Source of the DNA: Aromatoleum aromaticum EbN1
GTDB lineage: Bacteria; Pseudomonadota; Gammaproteobacteria; Burkholderiales; Rhodocyclaceae
Assembly: GCF_000025965.1 (NCBI RefSeq)
Contig: NC_006513.1
Coordinates: 3,472,001 to 3,536,000 of the forward strand
Reading direction: 5' to 3'
Length of the DNA: 64,000 nucleotides
A model generated the notes under the pieces. That model was not told where the DNA came from. It saw only the letters and a list, made by a program, of their open reading frames with translations, and ran no database searches. Position numbers and translations under genes: made by a program. The stretch's first letter is position 1. Each line of letters begins with the position of its first letter. This document shows positions 1 through 10,619 of this stretch, one piece after another.

Positions 1-756
<756 letters not shown>

Positions 757-814
757 TCAAGGCTTTGGCGGGTCTAATTTTCGGTCCTCCAGTTTTCGGT
801 TGGAATCAACAGGG

Positions 815-835
815 ATGGGCGTTAGCCCATTTTTT
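815..835 (+). terminator. Hairpin plus T-run in the rimP leader (possible attenuator)
   Basis: ATGGGC (815-820) pairs with GCCCAT (825-830) across a GTTA loop and is followed by five T residues. It lies in the 5' leader only 17 nt before the rimP ATG, so it looks like an intrinsic-terminator-type attenuator rather than an end-of-gene terminator. NusA is encoded next, so feedback control by NusA is a reasonable but unproven idea. Confidence 0.5.
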
Positions 836-851
836 ATTTGTGGGCGTGGAA

Positions 852-1280
852 ATGGACGTCGAAGGTCTGGTTGAACAGGTGGTCAGCGGGCTCGGCTTCG
901 AGCTGGTCGATTTCGAGACTTCCCCGAAAGGGCGGCTGATGCGCGTCTTCATCGATATCGAGCGGGGCGTGACGGTGGACGATTGCGCCACGGTCAGCAA
1001 TCAGCTCACCCGCGTGTTCGAAGTCGAGAACGTCGACTACGACCGGCTCGAAGTGTCCTCGCCAGGCCTTGATCGGCCGCTGAAAAAAACCGCCGACTTC
1101 GAACGCTTCGCGGGCGACGAAGTGCAGGTCCGGCTGCGCATGCCGATCGGCAATCAGCGAAATTTCATCGGGGTGCTCGAGGGACTGAGCGAAGGCGTGG
1201 TGCGTTTGCACACCGACAAAGGCGACGTCGCCTTTCCCTTCGATGAAATCGAGAAAGCACGCCTGGTACCCAAGTTTTGA
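852..1280 (+). CDS. rimP: Ribosome maturation factor RimP
   Basis: 142 residues, close to the usual ~150. RimP binds the 30S precursor and is needed for late steps of small-subunit assembly. The family block LEVSSPGLDRPL is present, and the protein ends LVPKF. The frame is open upstream to 765, but that part overlaps the leader hairpin and does not look like protein; the family normally begins just before the VEGLV..GFELV segment, so ATG 852 was chosen. It is the first gene of the operon, followed 26 bp later by nusA. Confidence 0.93.
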   Translation: MDVEGLVEQVVSGLGFELVDFETSPKGRLMRVFIDIERGVTVDDCATVSNQLTRVFEVENVDYDRLEVSSPGLDRPLKKTADFERFAGDEVQVRLRMPIGNQRNFIGVLEGLSEGVVRLHTDKGDVAFPFDEIEKARLVPKF

Positions 1281-1306
1281 GCTTTCGGATGTGGAGGTTT
1301 TGATTA

Positions 1307-2782
1307 ATGAGCCGCGAGATATTGCTGCTTGTGGATGCGCTGGCGCGCGAAAAGAATGTGGCCAAGGACATCGTCTTCGGCGCACTGGAGAGTGCGCTCG
1401 CCTCCGCAACCAAGAAACGCATCAACGATGAAGCCGACGTGCGTGTAACGATCGATCGCGACACCGGGGACTACGAGTCTTTCCGCCGCTGGGTCGTGAT
1501 GCCCGACGAGGAGGTCGTCAACGACGAAGCCGAGATGGGCATCATCGACGCCCGCGAGATGGTCCCGGGTATCGAGCTCGGGGAATACATCGAGGAGCCG
1601 CTCGAGCCAATCGATTTCGGTCGCATCGGCGCCCAGGCGGCCAAGCAGGTCATCCTGCAGCGCATCCGCGACGCCGAGCGCGAGCAGATCCTGAACGACT
1701 TCCTCGAACGCAAGGAACACCTGGTTTCGGGCTCGATCAAGCGCATGGAGCGCGGCAACGCGATCATCGAGATCGGCCGGCTCGAAGCCGTGATCCCGCG
1801 CGACCAGATGATTCCGCGGGAAAACTTGCGCGTCGGCGACCGGGTCAAGGCATTCCTGCTGCGTATCGATCGGGGCGCCCGGGGCCCGCAGTTGATCCTG
1901 TCACGCACCGCGCCGGAATTCGTCGGCAAGCTCTTCGAGCTCGAAGTCCCGGAAATCGAGGACGGGCTGCTCGAGATCAAGGCCTGCGCACGCGACCCTG
2001 GCCTGCGGGCGAAGATCGCCGTGCAGTCGAACGATCCGCGCATCGATCCGATCGGCACGTGCGTCGGCCTGCGCGGTTCGCGCGTCACCGCGGTGCGCAA
2101 CGAAATTGCCGGCGAGCAGATCGACATCATCGTCTGGTCAGCCGATCCGGCGCAGTTCGTCATCGCAGCCTTGCAGCCGGCCGAAGTGGTGTCCATCGTC
2201 GTTGACGAGGAAAGCCACGCCATGGATGTCGTGGTCGACGAGAACAACCTGGCGATCGCGATCGGGCGCAACGGGCAGAACGTCAAGCTCGCTTCCGAAC
2301 TCACGGGCTGGACGATCAATCTGATGAGTGAGGAAGAGTCCGCGCAGAAGACCGGCCAGGAACGCGAGGGGCTGCGCGAGCTGTTCATGGAAAAGCTCGA
2401 TGTGGATGATGAACTCGCGGATATCCTGATCGACGAAGGTTTCTCGTCGCTCGAGGAAATCGCATATGTGCCGCTCGCGGAGATGCTCGAGATCGAGGCT
2501 TTCGACGAGGGTACGGTCAACGAGCTGCGTAATCGGGCTCGAAATGTGCTTCTTACCGAGGCGATCGTCACGGAAGAGCATCTGGAGAACGTTTCCGACG
2601 ACCTGATCAACCTGGAAGGAATGGACAAGTCGCTTGCCGCCACGCTGGCCCGGCACGGTGTCCTGACCCGGGATGATCTGGCCGACCTGGCTGTGGATGA
2701 GCTGGTCGAGATCGCCGGGATCGAACAAGAACGGGCAAGTGCGTTGATTTCGGTCGCGCGGGCGCACTGGTTCGAAGAATGA
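1307..2782 (+). CDS. nusA: Transcription termination/antitermination factor NusA
   Basis: 491 residues, the usual proteobacterial length. NusA binds RNA polymerase and modulates pausing, intrinsic termination and antitermination. The order seen is the N-terminal polymerase-binding domain (1-~130), an S1 domain (~137-203), KH1 (~235-290), KH2 with [14 protein letters not shown] (~318-345), and two acidic helix-hairpin repeats at the C terminus (~365-491) as in E. coli NusA. The start ATG follows a GTGGAGG ribosome site. It is co-transcribed with rimP and infB. Confidence 0.97.
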   Translation: MSREILLLVDALAREKNVAKDIVFGALESALASATKKRINDEADVRVTIDRDTGDYESFRRWVVMPDEEVVNDEAEMGIIDAREMVPGIELGEYIEEPLEPIDFGRIGAQAAKQVILQRIRDAEREQILNDFLERKEHLVSGSIKRMERGNAIIEIGRLEAVIPRDQMIPRENLRVGDRVKAFLLRIDRGARGPQLILSRTAPEFVGKLFELEVPEIEDGLLEIKACARDPGLRAKIAVQSNDPRIDPIGTCVGLRGSRVTAVRNEIAGEQIDIIVWSADPAQFVIAALQPAEVVSIVVDEESHAMDVVVDENNLAIAIGRNGQNVKLASELTGWTINLMSEEESAQKTGQEREGLRELFMEKLDVDDELADILIDEGFSSLEEIAYVPLAEMLEIEAFDEGTVNELRNRARNVLLTEAIVTEEHLENVSDDLINLEGMDKSLAATLARHGVLTRDDLADLAVDELVEIAGIEQERASALISVARAHWFEE

Positions 2783-2795
2783 CGGGAGGGCATTG

Positions 2796-5633
2796 ATGGA
2801 ACAGATGAGCGTAACCCAGTTCGCCGGCGAACTTAAGATGCCGGCCTCGGTGCTGCTCGAGCAGTTGCAGAAGGCCGGAGTCGAGAAGACCGGTGCCGAT
2901 CAACTGCTGACTGAACAGGACAAGGCCAGACTGCTCGAATACCTGCGCCGGTCTCACGGGCAGAGCCAGCCGAAAGGCAAGATCACCCTGACCCGCAAGC
3001 AAACGTCGGAAATTCGTGCCACCGATTCGTCAGGCCGTGCCCGCACCGTCCAGGTCGAAGTGCGCAAGAAGCGCGTCTTCATGAAGCGCGATGAGGTGAG
3101 CGCCGAGACTGGCTCGCTCGAGAGCGCGCAGATCGAAGAGGAAACCGCAGGCTTGCCGATGGGTGAAATCGAGCCGACCCCCGAGCCCGAAAACATTGTC
3201 GAGCCCGTTGCGGAAGCCATTCCAGAACCGGAACCGGTGCGCGAACCCGAACCGGAACCCGAGCCCATCGTCGAGCCGGAACCCGAGCCGGAGCCCGAAC
3301 CAGAGCCCGAACCGCAACCCGAGCCCGAACCGCGACCGGAACCCGAGCCTGCAACGGTGGAATCTGGCGCACCGGCGAAGCCCGAGGCTCCCGTCCGCGC
3401 GCCGTCCAGGCCGCCGCTGCGAGTGTCGATCCTGAGTGACGAAGAGCGCGCTGCCCGTGAACGTGAAGCGCGCCGGCACCAAGAACTGCGCGCCCGCCAG
3501 GCTGCGGACCTGAAGGCCAAGCAGGATCGCGAAGCGGCTGCACGTGCGGCCGCTGAAGCACGTCGTGCCGAAGAAGAGGCACGGGTGCGTGCCGAGGCTG
3601 AGCGGCGTGCCGAAGCAGCCAAGCCGCAGCCCAAGGAGGCCGCCAAGGCGCCCGCCGGCACGCTGCACCGCCCCGCCAAGACCGAGGAAAAACCCGCCGG
3701 CAAGGACGCGAAGCGAACGGCGCGCGGCGATACGGCTGGCGAAAGCGCGAAGCGCCGTGGCCTGAAGACGCGCGGAGAAGTCGGCGCGACTACCGGATCG
3801 TGGCGCGGAGCGCGCGGAGGCGGCAGGCGCGGCGCACAGGACGAGCACAAGAGCTTCCAGGCTCCGACCGAACCTGTCGTGCGCGAAATTCACGTGCCGG
3901 AAACCATTTCCGTTGCCGACCTCGCACACAAGATGTCGGTCAAGGCGGCCGAGGTCATCAAGATTCTCATGAAGATGGGGTCGATGGTGACGATCAACCA
4001 GGTGCTGGACCAGGAAACGGCAATGATCCTGGTCGAGGAAATGGGGCACAAGGCGTTCGCCGCGAAGCTCGACGATCCGGATACCTACCTCGAGAGCGCC
4101 GAAGCGCATCACGACGCGGCGGTCGAGCCGCGGGCGCCGGTCGTCACGGTCATGGGCCACGTCGACCACGGCAAGACGTCGCTGCTCGACTACATCCGGC
4201 GAGCGAAAGTCGCTTCCGGTGAAGCGGGCGGCATCACGCAGCATATCGGCGCGTACCACGTCGAAACGCCGCGCGGCATGCTCACTTTCCTCGATACGCC
4301 GGGCCACGAGGCGTTCACCGCGATGCGTGCCCGGGGCGCCAAGGCGACCGACATCGTCATCCTGGTGGTCGCTGCCGACGACGGCGTGATGCCGCAGACA
4401 CGCGAAGCGATTCACCATGCGAAGGCGGCCAACGTGCCGCTCGTCGTCGCGGTCAACAAGATCGACAAGCCCGACGCCAATCCGGATCGCGTCAAGCAGG
4501 AACTTGTTGCGGAAGGCGTGCTGCCCGAGGAGTACGGCGGCGACGTGATGTTCATCAACGTGTCGGCGAAAACCGGTGTGGGCATCGATTCGCTGCTCGA
4601 AGCCGTGCTGCTGCAAGCCGAAGTGCTCGAACTGACGGCGCCGGTCGATTCGCCCGCGAAGGGCTTGATCATCGAGGCGCGGCTCGACAAGGGCCGCGGC
4701 CCGGTCGCATCGCTGCTCGTGCTGTCCGGGACGCTGCGCAAGGGCGACGTGATGCTCGTGGGAGCGACGTTCGGGCGCATCCGGGCGATGCTCGATGAGA
4801 ACGGCAAGGCGATCGACCATGCCGGTCCGTCGATTCCGGTCGAAGTTCTTGGCCTGTCGGACGTACCGGCCGCGGGCGACGAGGCGATCGCGCTGGCCGA
4901 CGAGAAGAAGGCGCGCGAAATCGCGCTGTTCCGTCAGGGTAAGTATCGCGAGGTCAAACTGGCGAAGCAGCAGGCGGCGAAGCTCGAAAGCATGTTCGAG
5001 CAGATGGCGGAAGGCGAAGTCAAGACGCTGCCGCTGATCATCAAGGCGGACGTGCAGGGTTCGCAGGAAGCCCTGGTGCAGGCGTTGAACAAGCTGTCGA
5101 CCGACGAAGTCCGGGTCAACGCGATCCACTCTGCGGTGGGCGCGATCTCGGAATCGGACGTCAACCTCGCGCAGGCTTCCGGAGCGGTCATCATCGGCTT
5201 CAATACCCGTGCCGATGCGGGCGCCCGCAAGCTGGCGGAAACCTTCGGCGTCGATATCCGCTACTACAACATCATCTACGACGCGGTCGACGAGGTGAAG
5301 GCCGCGCTCTCCGGAATGCTGGCGCCGGAACGCCGCGAGAACGTCATCGGTTTGGTCGAGGTGCGGCAGGTGTTCAAGGTGCCGAAGGTCGGAACCGTCG
5401 CGGGCTGTTATGTGCTCGAAGGCGTGGTCAAGCGCGGGTCGCAGGTGCGGGTCCTTCGCAACCACGTCGTCATCCACAACGGCGAGCTCGAGTCGCTCAA
5501 GCGCTTCAAGGACGACGTCAAGGAGGTCAAGTTCGGTTTCGAGTGCGGCCTTTCGATCCGCAACTTCAACGACGTCCAGGAAGGTGACCAGCTCGAGGTG
5601 TTCGAGATCCAGGAAATCGCCCGGACCCTGTAA
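2796..5633 (+). CDS. infB: Translation initiation factor IF-2
   Basis: 945 residues. IF-2 is the GTPase that brings fMet-tRNA to the 30S initiation complex. It shows an IF2_N domain at the start, a low-complexity linker with a long Glu-Pro repeat (codons around 3220-3360) and a charged Arg/Ala-rich stretch, a second IF2_N domain near residue 365, then the G domain with GHVDHGKTS near residue 454, DTPGH and NKID. The C-terminal domains are complete. The frame also offers TTG at 2793, but ATG 2796 is better placed after GGGAGGG. Four bases separate it from rbfA. Confidence 0.97.
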   Translation: MEQMSVTQFAGELKMPASVLLEQLQKAGVEKTGADQLLTEQDKARLLEYLRRSHGQSQPKGKITLTRKQTSEIRATDSSGRARTVQVEVRKKRVFMKRDEVSAETGSLESAQIEEETAGLPMGEIEPTPEPENIVEPVAEAIPEPEPVREPEPEPEPIVEPEPEPEPEPEPEPQPEPEPRPEPEPATVESGAPAKPEAPVRAPSRPPLRVSILSDEERAAREREARRHQELRARQAADLKAKQDREAAARAAAEARRAEEEARVRAEAERRAEAAKPQPKEAAKAPAGTLHRPAKTEEKPAGKDAKRTARGDTAGESAKRRGLKTRGEVGATTGSWRGARGGGRRGAQDEHKSFQAPTEPVVREIHVPETISVADLAHKMSVKAAEVIKILMKMGSMVTINQVLDQETAMILVEEMGHKAFAAKLDDPDTYLESAEAHHDAAVEPRAPVVTVMGHVDHGKTSLLDYIRRAKVASGEAGGITQHIGAYHVETPRGMLTFLDTPGHEAFTAMRARGAKATDIVILVVAADDGVMPQTREAIHHAKAANVPLVVAVNKIDKPDANPDRVKQELVAEGVLPEEYGGDVMFINVSAKTGVGIDSLLEAVLLQAEVLELTAPVDSPAKGLIIEARLDKGRGPVASLLVLSGTLRKGDVMLVGATFGRIRAMLDENGKAIDHAGPSIPVEVLGLSDVPAAGDEAIALADEKKAREIALFRQGKYREVKLAKQQAAKLESMFEQMAEGEVKTLPLIIKADVQGSQEALVQALNKLSTDEVRVNAIHSAVGAISESDVNLAQASGAVIIGFNTRADAGARKLAETFGVDIRYYNIIYDAVDEVKAALSGMLAPERRENVIGLVEVRQVFKVPKVGTVAGCYVLEGVVKRGSQVRVLRNHVVIHNGELESLKRFKDDVKEVKFGFECGLSIRNFNDVQEGDQLEVFEIQEIARTL

Positions 5634-5636
5634 ATC

Positions 5637-6020
5637 ATGCCCAAGGAGTTTTCCAGAAGCCAGCGCGTCGCCGAGCAGGTCCGCCGCGAGCTGGCCGAGC
5701 TGATCCGGCTCGAAGTGAAGGACCCCCGCGTGGGGTTCATCACTTTGACCGACGTCGAGATCACGCCCGATTACGCGCACGCGAAAGTTTTTTTCACGTC
5801 GATGAAGGGCGAGGAAGGGCTCGACGAGATCCTGACGGGGCTGCATCGCGCGAGCGGCTTCCTGCGTCGCGAACTCGGCAAACGGGTGCGCATCCACACC
5901 CTGCCCGAGCTGCATTTCCATTACGACAGTTCGGTCGAACGCGGCAGTCGCATGTCGCAGCTCATCGACCAGGTGGTTCGGGATGATGACGCCCGCCACA
6001 AGGACGATCCGGAGAGCTGA
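5637..6020 (+). CDS. rbfA: Ribosome-binding factor A
   Basis: 127 residues. RbfA is a single KH-like domain protein that binds the 30S subunit and helps mature the 5' end of 16S rRNA; it is also tied to cold adaptation. The family features RVAEQVRRELAELI near the N terminus, DPRVGF and the LRRELGKRVRIHTLPELHF block are present. Its position between infB and truB is the standard operon order. Confidence 0.95.
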   Translation: MPKEFSRSQRVAEQVRRELAELIRLEVKDPRVGFITLTDVEITPDYAHAKVFFTSMKGEEGLDEILTGLHRASGFLRRELGKRVRIHTLPELHFHYDSSVERGSRMSQLIDQVVRDDDARHKDDPES

Positions 6021-6026
6021 GCAGAT

Positions 6027-6953
6027 TTGAAAGCATCGAAACAATTCCGGCATCAACGCCGGATCGTCGACGGCGTCCTGCTGCTCGACAAGCCCCGCGG
6101 CCTGACATCGAACGCCGCACTGCAGACGGCGCGCCGTCTCCTGAATGCGGCGAAGGCGGGGCACACCGGAACGCTGGACCCGATGGCGACCGGATTGCTG
6201 CCGCTGACGCTGGGCGAGGCCACCAAGTTCTCGCAGATGCTGCTCGATGCCGACAAGGCCTACGAGGCCACCGTGCGGCTCGGCATCGAAACGGACACCG
6301 GAGACGCGGAAGGAGCGGCGATCGCAACGGCTCCCGTGCACGTAACGGACGATTCGATCCGCCAGGCACTGGCGGCGCTGACGGGTGAAATCGAGCAGGT
6401 TCCGCCGATGTATTCGGCGCTCAAGCGCGACGGCAAGCCCCTGTACGAATACGCTCGCGCGGGAATCGAGGTCGAGCGCGCCGCGCGCCCCGTGACGATC
6501 CATTCGCTCGAACTGCTCGGCGTGGAAGGGGATTCGTTGCGGATCCGCGTCGATTGCAGCAAGGGAACGTATGTCCGCACGCTGGCCATCGACCTGGGGC
6601 GCTTGCTCGGTTGCGGCGGCCATCTGACCGAATTGCGCCGGACGAGGATCGGACCTTTCAACGTGGACGAGGCCGTTACGCTCACGGCGTTGGAGGCGCT
6701 GCCTGCGGAGTCGCGCGTCGGGCTATTGGCGCCGGTCGATGCGCTGGTGGGTCATCTGCCGCGCATCGAACTCGATGCCTTCCAGGCTGGCCTGCTTCTG
6801 CAGGGACGTGTGCTTGCAGCTCCCTGCGGCGCAGCGGGGCTGGTGCGTATTTACGGCGAAGGCCGTTACCTCGGACTGGGGGAATGCGACGGAAACGGCA
6901 CATTGTCACCGAAACGTCTCGTTTCGACGGTTGCCACAGCGCAACAATCTTGA
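6027..6953 (+). CDS. truB: tRNA pseudouridine(55) synthase TruB
   Basis: 308 residues. TruB makes pseudouridine 55 in the T loop of almost all tRNAs. The catalytic motif GHTGTLDPMATG carries the nucleophile Asp51. The KGTYVRTLA.D block and a C-terminal PUA-like region follow. The start is TTG at 6027, only 6 bp after rbfA; no ATG fits the conserved N terminus. It is the last gene before the separate rpsO promoter. Confidence 0.95.
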   Translation: MKASKQFRHQRRIVDGVLLLDKPRGLTSNAALQTARRLLNAAKAGHTGTLDPMATGLLPLTLGEATKFSQMLLDADKAYEATVRLGIETDTGDAEGAAIATAPVHVTDDSIRQALAALTGEIEQVPPMYSALKRDGKPLYEYARAGIEVERAARPVTIHSLELLGVEGDSLRIRVDCSKGTYVRTLAIDLGRLLGCGGHLTELRRTRIGPFNVDEAVTLTALEALPAESRVGLLAPVDALVGHLPRIELDAFQAGLLLQGRVLAAPCGAAGLVRIYGEGRYLGLGECDGNGTLSPKRLVSTVATAQQS

Positions 6954-6959
6954 TAACGA

Positions 6960-6989
6960 TTGAGTTTTCCGGCCAGCGTTCGGTATAAT
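6960..6989 (+). promoter_or_regulatory. sigma70-type promoter of rpsO
   Basis: TTGAGT (6960-6965), 18-bp spacer and a perfect TATAAT (6984-6989), directly after truB and 42 bp before the rpsO ATG. This gives rpsO its own promoter within the cluster, as in other proteobacteria. Confidence 0.65.
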
Positions 6990-7031
6990 CGTCCGCTTCT
7001 GATTGGCAGAACGAAAAGAGTAAACACCCAC

Positions 7032-7301
7032 ATGGCTCTCGATACCGCATCCAAGTCGCAGATCGTCAACGACTTCCAGCGCGCCCAAGGCGACACCGGT
7101 TCCCCGGAAGTCCAGGTCGCGCTTCTCACCGCCCGCATCAACGGGCTGACCGGTCATTTCAAGGCCAACGCGAAAGATCACCACTCGCGCCGCGGCCTGC
7201 TGAAGATGGTCAGCCAGCGTCGCAAACTGCTTGACTACCTGAAGGGCAAGAACGCCGACAGCTATCGCAACCTGATCGAGCGTCTGGGCCTGCGCAAGTA
7301 A
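7032..7301 (+). CDS. rpsO: 30S ribosomal protein S15
   Basis: 89 residues, the exact family length. S15 binds the 16S rRNA central domain early in 30S assembly. The sequence contains the conserved [13 protein letters not shown] and [17 protein letters not shown] blocks. The frame is open upstream to 6960, but S15 starts at MALDT, and the upstream part covers the promoter, so ATG 7032 was chosen. A strong terminator follows. Confidence 0.97.
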
Positions 7302-7354
7302 TCACGCTGGCCGTGGCAAGTCCGGCAGCGTCGAAAAAGGCAAGTTAAGCCGGC

Positions 7355-7396
7355 AAGCCGGTGCGGGCCCCGAAGGGCCGCACCGGCTTTGTTTTT
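7355..7396 (+). terminator. Intrinsic terminator after rpsO
   Basis: A perfect 12-bp stem: AAGCCGGTGCGG (7355-7366) pairs with CCGCACCGGCTT (7378-7389), followed by TTTGTTTTT. It lies between rpsO and pnp and should end most rpsO transcripts. Confidence 0.85.
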
Positions 7397-7463
7397 GCAG
7401 CGTCGGATTTGTTAAACATCGCAGTTGTAGTTTGCTGCACCATTTATCGAGAGGATCTTCACT

Positions 7464-9563
7464 TTGCCTACCGCTATCAAGAAAACCTTTGCGTACGGTG
7501 CCCATACCGTAACGCTCGAAACAGGCGAGATCGCTCGCCAGGCCGGCGGTGCCGTGATCGTCAACATGGATGACACGATCGTGCTGGCAACGGTCGTCGC
7601 CGCCAAGGAGGCCAAGGCGGGCCAGGATTTCTTCCCGCTTACCGTCGACTACGTCGAGAAGTTCTACGCCGCGGGGCGCATCCCCGGCGGCTTCTTCAAG
7701 CGCGAAGGCCGTCCCACCGAGAAGGAAACGCTGACCAGCCGCCTGATCGACCGTCCGATCCGTCCGCTTTTCCCGGAAGGCTTCTATAACGAAGTCCAGG
7801 TCATCATCACCGTGCTGTCGCTCAACCCGGAGGTCGATCCGGACATCCCCGCGATGATTGGCGCATCGGCGGCGCTGGCGATTTCCGGCGTTCCGTTCGA
7901 CGGCCCGATCGGCGCATGCCGCGTCGGGTACAGCGGCGGCCAGTACCTGCTCAACCCGACGGTCGAGCAGCTCAAGGCGAGCGAGCTCAACCTGGTTGTC
8001 GCCGGTACCGAAGCGGCCGTGCTGATGGTCGAGTCGGAAGCCAGGGAACTGTCGGAAGAAGTCATGCTCGGTGCGGTCGTGTTCGGCCACCAGCAGATGC
8101 AGGTCGCGATCCGCGCGATCAACGAGCTGGTCGAAGTGGCAGGCAAGCCCGAGTGGGACTGGCAGCCGCCGGCGAAAAACGAGCCGCTGATCGCCCGCAT
8201 CAAGGAACTGGCCGGTGCCCATCTCGAAGAAGCCTTCCGCATCACGAGCAAGCAGGCCCGCACCCAGCGTATCAACGAGATCCGCAAGCAGACGTTCGGC
8301 GTCGTGGCCGACGGGGTCGAAGTGCCGCCGACCGGCAACGAGCTGAAGGACATCTTTCACGACCTCGAAGCCGGTGTCGTTCGCAGCCGCATCCTCGCAG
8401 GCGAGCCGCGCATCGACGGACGCGATACGCGTACCGTGCGGCCCATCGACATCCGCGTCGGCGTGCTGCCGCGCACGCACGGGTCGGCATTGTTCACGCG
8501 CGGCGAAACCCAGGCGCTCGTCATTGCGACGCTCGGCACCGGGCGCGACGAACAGATCATCGACGCGATCGCCGGCGAGTACCGCGAAAGCTTCTTGCTG
8601 CATTACAACTTTCCGCCGTTCTCCACCGGTGAAACGGGTCGCATGGGCGTGACGAAGCGCCGCGAGGTCGGACATGGCCGCCTCGCCAAGCGCGCGCTGA
8701 TCGCGGCCCTGCCGGCGGACGAGGACTTCAGCTATACGGTTCGCGTCGTGTCCGAGATCACCGAGTCGAACGGTTCGAGCTCGATGGCGTCGGTATGCGG
8801 GGCGTCGCTGGCAATGATGGACGCGGGCGTGCCGATGAAGGCGCACGTCGCTGGCATCGCGATGGGCCTGATCAAGGAAGGCAATCGCTTCGCCGTCCTG
8901 ACCGACATTCTCGGCGACGAGGATCATCTCGGCGACATGGACTTCAAGGTCGCGGGCACCGAGAACGGCATCACCGCACTGCAGATGGACATCAAGATCC
9001 AGGGCATCACGAAGGAGATCATGCAGGTCGCTCTGGCCCAGGCCGGCGAGGGACGGATCCATATCCTCGCGTTGATGAAGCAGGCGCTGGCGTCGCATCG
9101 CGGCGAAGTGTCGGAGTTCGCTCCGCGCATGCTGACGATGAAGATCAATCCGGAGAAAATCCGCGACGTCATCGGCAAGGGCGGGGCAGTGATCCGCGGC
9201 CTGCAGGAAGAAACCGGTACTGTCATCGAACTGCAGGACGACGGCAGCGTCACGATCTCGTCGGTCAGCGCCGAAGGCGCGCAGCTCGCGAAGGAAAAGA
9301 TCGAGGCGATCACGGCCGAAGTCGAAGTCGGCAAGGTCTACAACGGAACGGTGGTCCGCCTCCTGGATTTCGGCGCGATCGTCAACATCATGCCCGGTCG
9401 CGACGGGCTGCTGCACGTCTCGCAGATCGCGAACGAGCGCGTCAATAACGTCGCCGACTACGTGAAGGAAGGGCAGGCGGTGCGCGTCAAGGTGCTGGAG
9501 ACCGACGAGCGCGGCAAGATTCGCCTGAGCATGAAGGCACTGCTGGACCAGCCGGCCGAGTAA
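7464..9563 (+). CDS. pnp: Polyribonucleotide nucleotidyltransferase (PNPase)
   Basis: 699 residues. PNPase degrades RNA 3'->5' by phosphorolysis and takes part in the degradosome. Two RNase PH domains are separated by an all-helical linker; the KH domain contains [14 protein letters not shown] (from ~residue 559) and the S1 domain [15 protein letters not shown] (from ~626). The start is TTG at 7464, 8 nt after a GAGAGGA ribosome site. A bidirectional terminator lies after the stop. Confidence 0.97.
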
Positions 9564-9583
9564 GCAACGAAACGAGCTGAAGA

Positions 9584-9611
9584 AAAAGGGACGCCACGGC
9601 GTCCCTTTTTC
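9584..9611. terminator. Bidirectional terminator between pnp and dksA
   Basis: AAAAAGGGACGCC (9584-9596) is the exact complement of GGCGTCCCTTTTT (9599-9611). The A-run on one side and T-run on the other make it usable on both strands, serving the converging pnp and dksA genes. Confidence 0.85.
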
Positions 9612-9648
9612 ATGTGCCGGTTCCCTCCAGCGGCGAGTGCGAGCCGGT

Positions 9649-10074
9649 TTACTTCGCCACCTGCCGTTCGCGCATTTCTTCCAGCGTCTTGCAGTCGATG
9701 CACATCGTCGCGGTCGGGCGCGCCTCCAGGCGCTTCAGTCCGATTTCGACGCCACAGCTGTCGCAATAGCCATATTCACCTGCGTTGATCCGGCCCAGCG
9801 CTTCGTCGATCTTCTTGATCAATTTCCGCTCACGATCCCGGTTGCGCAACTCGAGCGCAATATCGGATTCCTGGCTCGCACGGTCATTGGGGTCGGCAAA
9901 CACCGTGGCTTCGTCCTGCATCGTGTGCACCGTGCGTTCGATATCCCCGACCAGCTCCTGCTTGACCGTTTCGAGCATGCCGCGGAAGTGAGCCAGCTGC
10001 TTCTCGCTCATGTACTCCTCGCCTTCGACGGGGACATAGGGCGGGAATTGCTTTTGCAGGGTGTCGTCTGGCAT
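9649..10074 (-). CDS. dksA: RNA polymerase-binding transcription factor DksA
   Basis: 141 residues. DksA inserts its coiled coil into the polymerase secondary channel and works with ppGpp in the stringent response. The coiled-coil tip DPNDRA holds the key Asp61, Asp64 and Ala66. The four-cysteine zinc site is complete (Cys104, Cys107, Cys125, Cys128), so this is the zinc-type DksA rather than a cysteine-poor paralogue. It converges on pnp. Confidence 0.95.
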   Translation of the reverse strand: MPDDTLQKQFPPYVPVEGEEYMSEKQLAHFRGMLETVKQELVGDIERTVHTMQDEATVFADPNDRASQESDIALELRNRDRERKLIKKIDEALGRINAGEYGYCDSCGVEIGLKRLEARPTATMCIDCKTLEEMRERQVAK

Positions 10075-10216
10075 GACTTCGACTTCCGGTTGATAATTGA
10101 AGGAAGCGAACTAATAGCAGAATCTTCTGTAACGAGCAAGCAAGCTCCCGTTTCGAGCAATCCGGTCCGCTCGCGAAGCGCGCCTCAACAAACACTTCAC
10201 GACCGAAGAAACATGT

Positions 10217-10245
10217 TTGACGTACGCCGACCAGGTGTGTATTAT
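10217..10245 (+). promoter_or_regulatory. sigma70-type promoter of the tRNA operon
   Basis: TTGACG (10217-10222), 17-bp spacer, TATTAT (10240-10245), ending 10 bp before the first tRNA. GC-rich bases follow the -10 box, as in stringently controlled stable-RNA promoters. Confidence 0.7.
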
Positions 10246-10255
10246 TCGCGGCTCT

Positions 10256-10332
10256 CGGGGTGTAGCGCAGTCCGGTAGCGCGCTTGCTTTGGGAGCAAGA
10301 TGTCGGGGGTTCGAATCCCTCCACCCCGACCA
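10256..10332 (+). tRNA. tRNA-Pro (UGG)
   Basis: 77 nt including the encoded CCA. The acceptor CGGGGTG (10256-10262) pairs with CACCCCG (10322-10328). The anticodon stem CTTGC/GCAAG encloses a TTTGGGA loop, giving anticodon TGG. The TTCGAAT T-loop is present. Confidence 0.95.
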
Positions 10333-10359
10333 GCTAACCCCGAAATGCCCGCGGGATTT

Positions 10360-10436
10360 CTGCCCGTAGCTCAATTGGATAGAGCACCGGCCTTCTAAGC
10401 CGGGGGTTACAGGTTCGATCCCTGTCGGGCAGGCCA
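10360..10436 (+). tRNA. tRNA-Arg (UCU)
   Basis: 77 nt with encoded CCA. The acceptor CTGCCCG pairs with CGGGCAG. The anticodon stem CCGGC/GCCGG encloses CTTCTAA, giving anticodon TCT. The T arm is ACAGG-TTCGATC-CCTGT. Confidence 0.95.
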
Positions 10437-10475
10437 AATGGTTTTTGGTTGCAGAGTTTCTGCAACCGCGAAAGT

Positions 10476-10552
10476 GGCGGCATTAGCTCAGTTGGTAGAG
10501 CACTGGATTGTGGCTCCAGTTGTCACCGGTTCGATCCCGGTATGTCGCCCCA
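10476..10552 (+). tRNA. tRNA-His (GUG)
   Basis: The acceptor GCGGCAT pairs with ATGTCGC (one G-U pair). The base before the acceptor is G (10476), matching the extra 5' G typical of tRNA-His, opposite the C discriminator. The anticodon stem CTGGA/TCCAG encloses TTGTGGC, giving GTG. CCA is encoded. The accessory region starts right after it, so its 3' end is a candidate integration site. Confidence 0.95.
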
Positions 10553-10619
10553 AGTAATTCAATAGCTTACGAGCTATACCTTGACGCCGGCGGTGTCGCT
10601 TCTTACGAAGTTTGTAAGA

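Noticed and set aside
3220-3360. Repeat array in infB as possible CRISPR or satellite
   Set aside because: The repeats are codons for Glu-Pro pairs within a coding region; there are no regular spacers.
3030-6623. A 1197-codon open frame on the minus strand opposite infB-truB
   Set aside because: It runs antisense through four well-recognised genes; high GC and regular codon use keep the opposite frame open. The protein is His/Arg/Asp-rich with no recognisable family.
7302-9416. A 704-codon minus-strand frame opposite pnp
   Set aside because: Shadow of pnp with the same skewed composition; starts inside pnp and ends at the rpsO stop without a sensible ribosome site.
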